Assembly: GCF_021155765.1 (NCBI RefSeq)
Contig: NC_060105.1
Coordinates: forward strand, 4,278,001-4,342,000
Direction: 5' to 3'
Source: Diprion similis
Lineage: Eukaryota > Arthropoda > Insecta > Hymenoptera > Diprionidae
Length of the DNA: 64,000 nucleotides
Part shown: in pieces, positions 61,737 to 64,000 of the stretch
Layout of the letters: each line of letters opens with the position of its first letter
How positions within the stretch are numbered: position 1 is the stretch's first letter
The notes under the pieces: generated by a model
Told to the model about the DNA's origin: nothing
Seen by the model: only the letters and a program-made list of their open reading frames with translations
Database searches by the model: none
Program-made: the position numbers and the translations under genes

Positions 61737-63272
61737 AACAGTGCATCCACGGGACATGACAACATTAAAGCCGAATTTCTCAAACAGAATGTAGAATACC
61801 TTACAAAACCCCTAGAATACATATTCAATCTTAGTATAGAAAAAGGAATATTTCCGATACACTTTAAGACAAACACCATAACGACTATATATAAGACAGG
61901 GGATAAAATGGACATGGCCAACTATAGGCCCATAGCTATCACCAGTGCGATAGGAAAGCTCCTTGAGAAATGTATGAAAACTAGGCTGATAAAACACATG
62001 GACAAGCACAACATCATTTCAGAAAATCAATATGGATTCAGACAAAATTGCAGCACACAGGATGCGATCTACTCACTAACAAAGTACATATACGGGAAGA
62101 TAGACAAAAAGAAGAAAATAGTAGGAGTGTATCTAGACCTAGCGAAAGCTTTCGACACGGTGCCACATCAAAGACTGTTGGAGAAAATGGAAGCAATAGG
62201 GATCAGGGGCATCTCTCTGCGATGGTTCGGAAGCTACCTGACAGAAAGAACGCAACAAGTAAAACTAGGAACATCATACAGTGAACGAAAAATTACGGAA
62301 TGCGGAATACCCCAAGGGACTGTCCTATCGGCAATTTTGTTTAACGTATATGTAAATGATATATGCAACATGAAAATGTCATCGAAAATATTAGCATACG
62401 CCGACGACACTGTCATATTGACTGCAAAGGATACGTGGAAAGAAGCCTTTGAAACAGCAAACCAAGACCTGAATGCAGTATATGAATATCTTAACGAACA
62501 CCTACTATCCTTGAATGAGAAAAAAACCAAATATATGACATACGCATCCAGCAAAATAGGAGAAGAAACAAGAGGACCGGAATTTTCAATTAAACTACAT
62601 AGATACGATACAACAAACAAGAAATGGACGTATGAAGAAATTGAAAAGACAGAAGAAATAAAGTACCTAGGAATAATCATTGACCAAAAACTAACATGGA
62701 AGACACATATACTTCAAACATCAGCAAGAATCCGAAAACTGATACACACCTTCATCAATTTACAAAATATGGTAGACAAAACAACAATGAAAAAAGTATA
62801 CTATAGTCTCGTGAACTCCGTACTAGAATACGGTATAATAGGCTGGGGTGGAACATACGGCAAACATCTAAGACCGCTGGAAATAACTCAGAAGCTAATC
62901 CTAAGAATAGCGTACAAGAAGGATAGAAAATACTCTACCGAGAAATTATATGAAGAAACGGGACTACTGGACATTAGACAAACTTACATGAAGGCTGCAG
63001 CAATAAAGATTCATAAATCGAATTTAACGGACGAAGAATACCAGATCGTACACGCGCATGATACAAGGGCAAGAGTCAACAAAGAGGTAACAAACCTGAA
63101 AACATACACAACGAAAGGACAACACCAAGCTGACTACATAGGCCGAAAAATATATAACGAACTCGATAACGAAATGAGAAAACAACCAACACTCAGATTC
63201 AAAAAAAACATGAAACAATGGATTTTCAGCAGAGGAAGAGAATACTTCAACAAAATTACAAGCCAGGAATGA
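61737..63272 (+). pseudogene. Reverse transcriptase fragment of non-LTR element
   Basis: The frame is open from the insertion point for 511 codons; the first ATG inside is at 61,908. The RT domain begins with KAEFLKQNVEYLTKPLE and NYRPIAITSAIGKLLEK. It continues with motif A (LDLAKAFDTV, D134), motif B (GIPQGTVLS, 190-198) and the catalytic YADD box at 221-224. Then come the thumb-like YLGIIIDQKLTWKTH and the C-terminal WGGTYGKHLRPLEITQK region typical of Jockey/CR1-like elements. No RNase H or zinc knuckle is visible. All catalytic Asp are kept and there is no internal stop, so the copy is recent or its source is active. It lacks the N-terminal endonuclease, so it cannot act alone. Confidence 0.88.
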
Positions 63273-63455
63273 AAACGATGAGACCTACAAATCAGAACAC
63301 AGGACGGACAACACGAACGAAATAATGAAAATAAGTAAGCCGAACCCTTGACACCCTACGCACAAGTTTCCGAACTTATGTGGGGGAGGGCGACGCACTC
63401 TACATGGAGGTACACATCGTAGATTATAAGTTAATTCTCACGCAGACAGAAATAG

Positions 63456-63486
<31 letters not shown>

Positions 63487-63568
63487 ACTGTATAAACTTA
63501 CAAGTATAACTATGTAGCGTATTTAAAAAAAAAAAAAATGTATTGTGTTCACCGAAATGGGAGATATC

Positions 63569-63595
<27 letters not shown>
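61737..63595 (+). mobile_element. 5'-truncated non-LTR retrotransposon
   Basis: It interrupts a satellite monomer between ATCCAA and CTAACCCC; the two G bases normally between them are missing. There are no long terminal repeats. The 5' end begins in frame within the reverse transcriptase region, so endonuclease and upstream sequence are lost, as in incomplete target-primed reverse transcription. The 3' region holds an internal A run of about 30 bases (63,456-63,485), AATAAA at 63,570 and four CTAAA units (63,576-63,595) that run directly into the CTAA of the target. A short tandem-repeat tail is known in several non-LTR clades, for example I, L2 and CR1. I do not assign a clade. Confidence 0.9.
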
Positions 63596-63599
<4 letters not shown>

Positions 63600-64000
63600 C
63601 CCCTTTGCATTTTTGGCGAAAATTTCGACGACTTTGAAAAGTGCTGCAATTAATTCTTTAGGGTACCATTCCGACGTGATTTTGCGAGAGGAATCGATCA
63701 ACCGCAGTCCCGATACGCTGCGAGCAACACCTGCAAAGTGACAGCCGAAAAACTGCAGATTTTCATCGTCATTTCTCTGCTGCTGGTCCTAGGCTATTTT
63801 TCATGTGTTTTCTGAGTTCCTGGGCGTCGAATTAGTCTAAAAAGCGTCATACGGATCGATTCCCAGACAAAAGATTTTTCGGCCAAAAAAAATCCAAGGC
63901 TAACCCCTTTGCATTTTGGGCGAAAATTTCGACGACTTTGGAAAGTGCTGCAATTGTTTCTTTAGGGTACTTTTCCGACGTGATTTTGCGAGAGGAATCG
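63596..64000. repeat. 304-bp satellite array resumes, runs off window
   Basis: The array restarts at CTAACCCC in the register expected from the left flank, apart from the two lost bases: the TGGGCGTCGA marker is at 63,821, as predicted. One ordinary monomer is followed by the start of a TTTTGGGCG/GGAAAG-type monomer. The array continues beyond the window, so its total size is unknown. Confidence 0.95.

Noticed and set aside
61676..63218. Minus-strand frames within the retroelement
   Set aside because: They are antisense to the intact reverse transcriptase frame and have no motifs of their own.

Overview
The window looks like nuclear DNA of an arthropod, most likely an insect. The evidence is short GT-AG introns, TATA plus TCA-type initiator promoters, AT-rich microsatellite-laden spacers, small inverted-repeat transposon remnants and a non-LTR retroelement. 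The species cannot be fixed from the sequence. A hymenopteran is a reasonable guess, but no single feature proves it.

Layout: (1) 1-12.7 kb is mostly non-coding, with homopolymers, AT and GA microsatellites, one probable decayed inverted-repeat element and two weak exon candidates (6001-6217 and 6745-6874). (2) 12.7-16.1 kb holds a complete ZIP (SLC39 subfamily II, ZIP1/2/3-like) metal transporter on the + strand. A TATA/initiator promoter, a non-coding first exon, seven coding exon segments and a poly(A) signal can all be placed. Its 354-residue protein ends in a tiny last exon encoding a GNEHSHSH tail. (3) 16.1-20.5 kb is spacer with an orphan TATA/initiator core promoter near 18.5 kb, which may serve the next gene, and a small inverted-repeat element. 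(4) 20.57-25.65 kb holds a second, paralogous ZIP gene (527 residues). Its core sits in one large exon and its last exon, across a 2.7-kb intron, encodes a histidine-rich tail. That intron carries a foldback repeat. (5) 27.9-28.85 kb, minus strand, holds a three-exon gene for a 153-residue multi-pass membrane protein that I do not recognise. It converges on the second ZIP gene. (6) 29.44 kb to the window end is a satellite array with a 304-bp monomer, about 107 copies. It begins with degenerate monomers, then keeps an exact 304-bp register for 104 consecutive units, and has nested higher-order duplications (7-mer, 9-mer and 20-mer blocks). (7) At 61,737-63,595 the array is interrupted by a 5'-truncated non-LTR retrotransposon with an intact reverse transcriptase frame and a (CTAAA)n tail. 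The array then resumes in register.

The two ZIP genes form a tandem family and presumably move zinc (or iron or manganese) into the cytosol. The minus-strand gene has no visible functional link to them. The satellite marks a sharp change from unique gene-bearing DNA to probable heterochromatin. I found no prokaryotic features, CRISPR arrays, rRNA or convincing tRNA genes. No wholly new biological system stands out. The most informative items are the satellite's organisation, the intron asymmetry and His-rich tails of the ZIP pair, the foldback in the second ZIP gene's last intron, and the unrecognised membrane protein.
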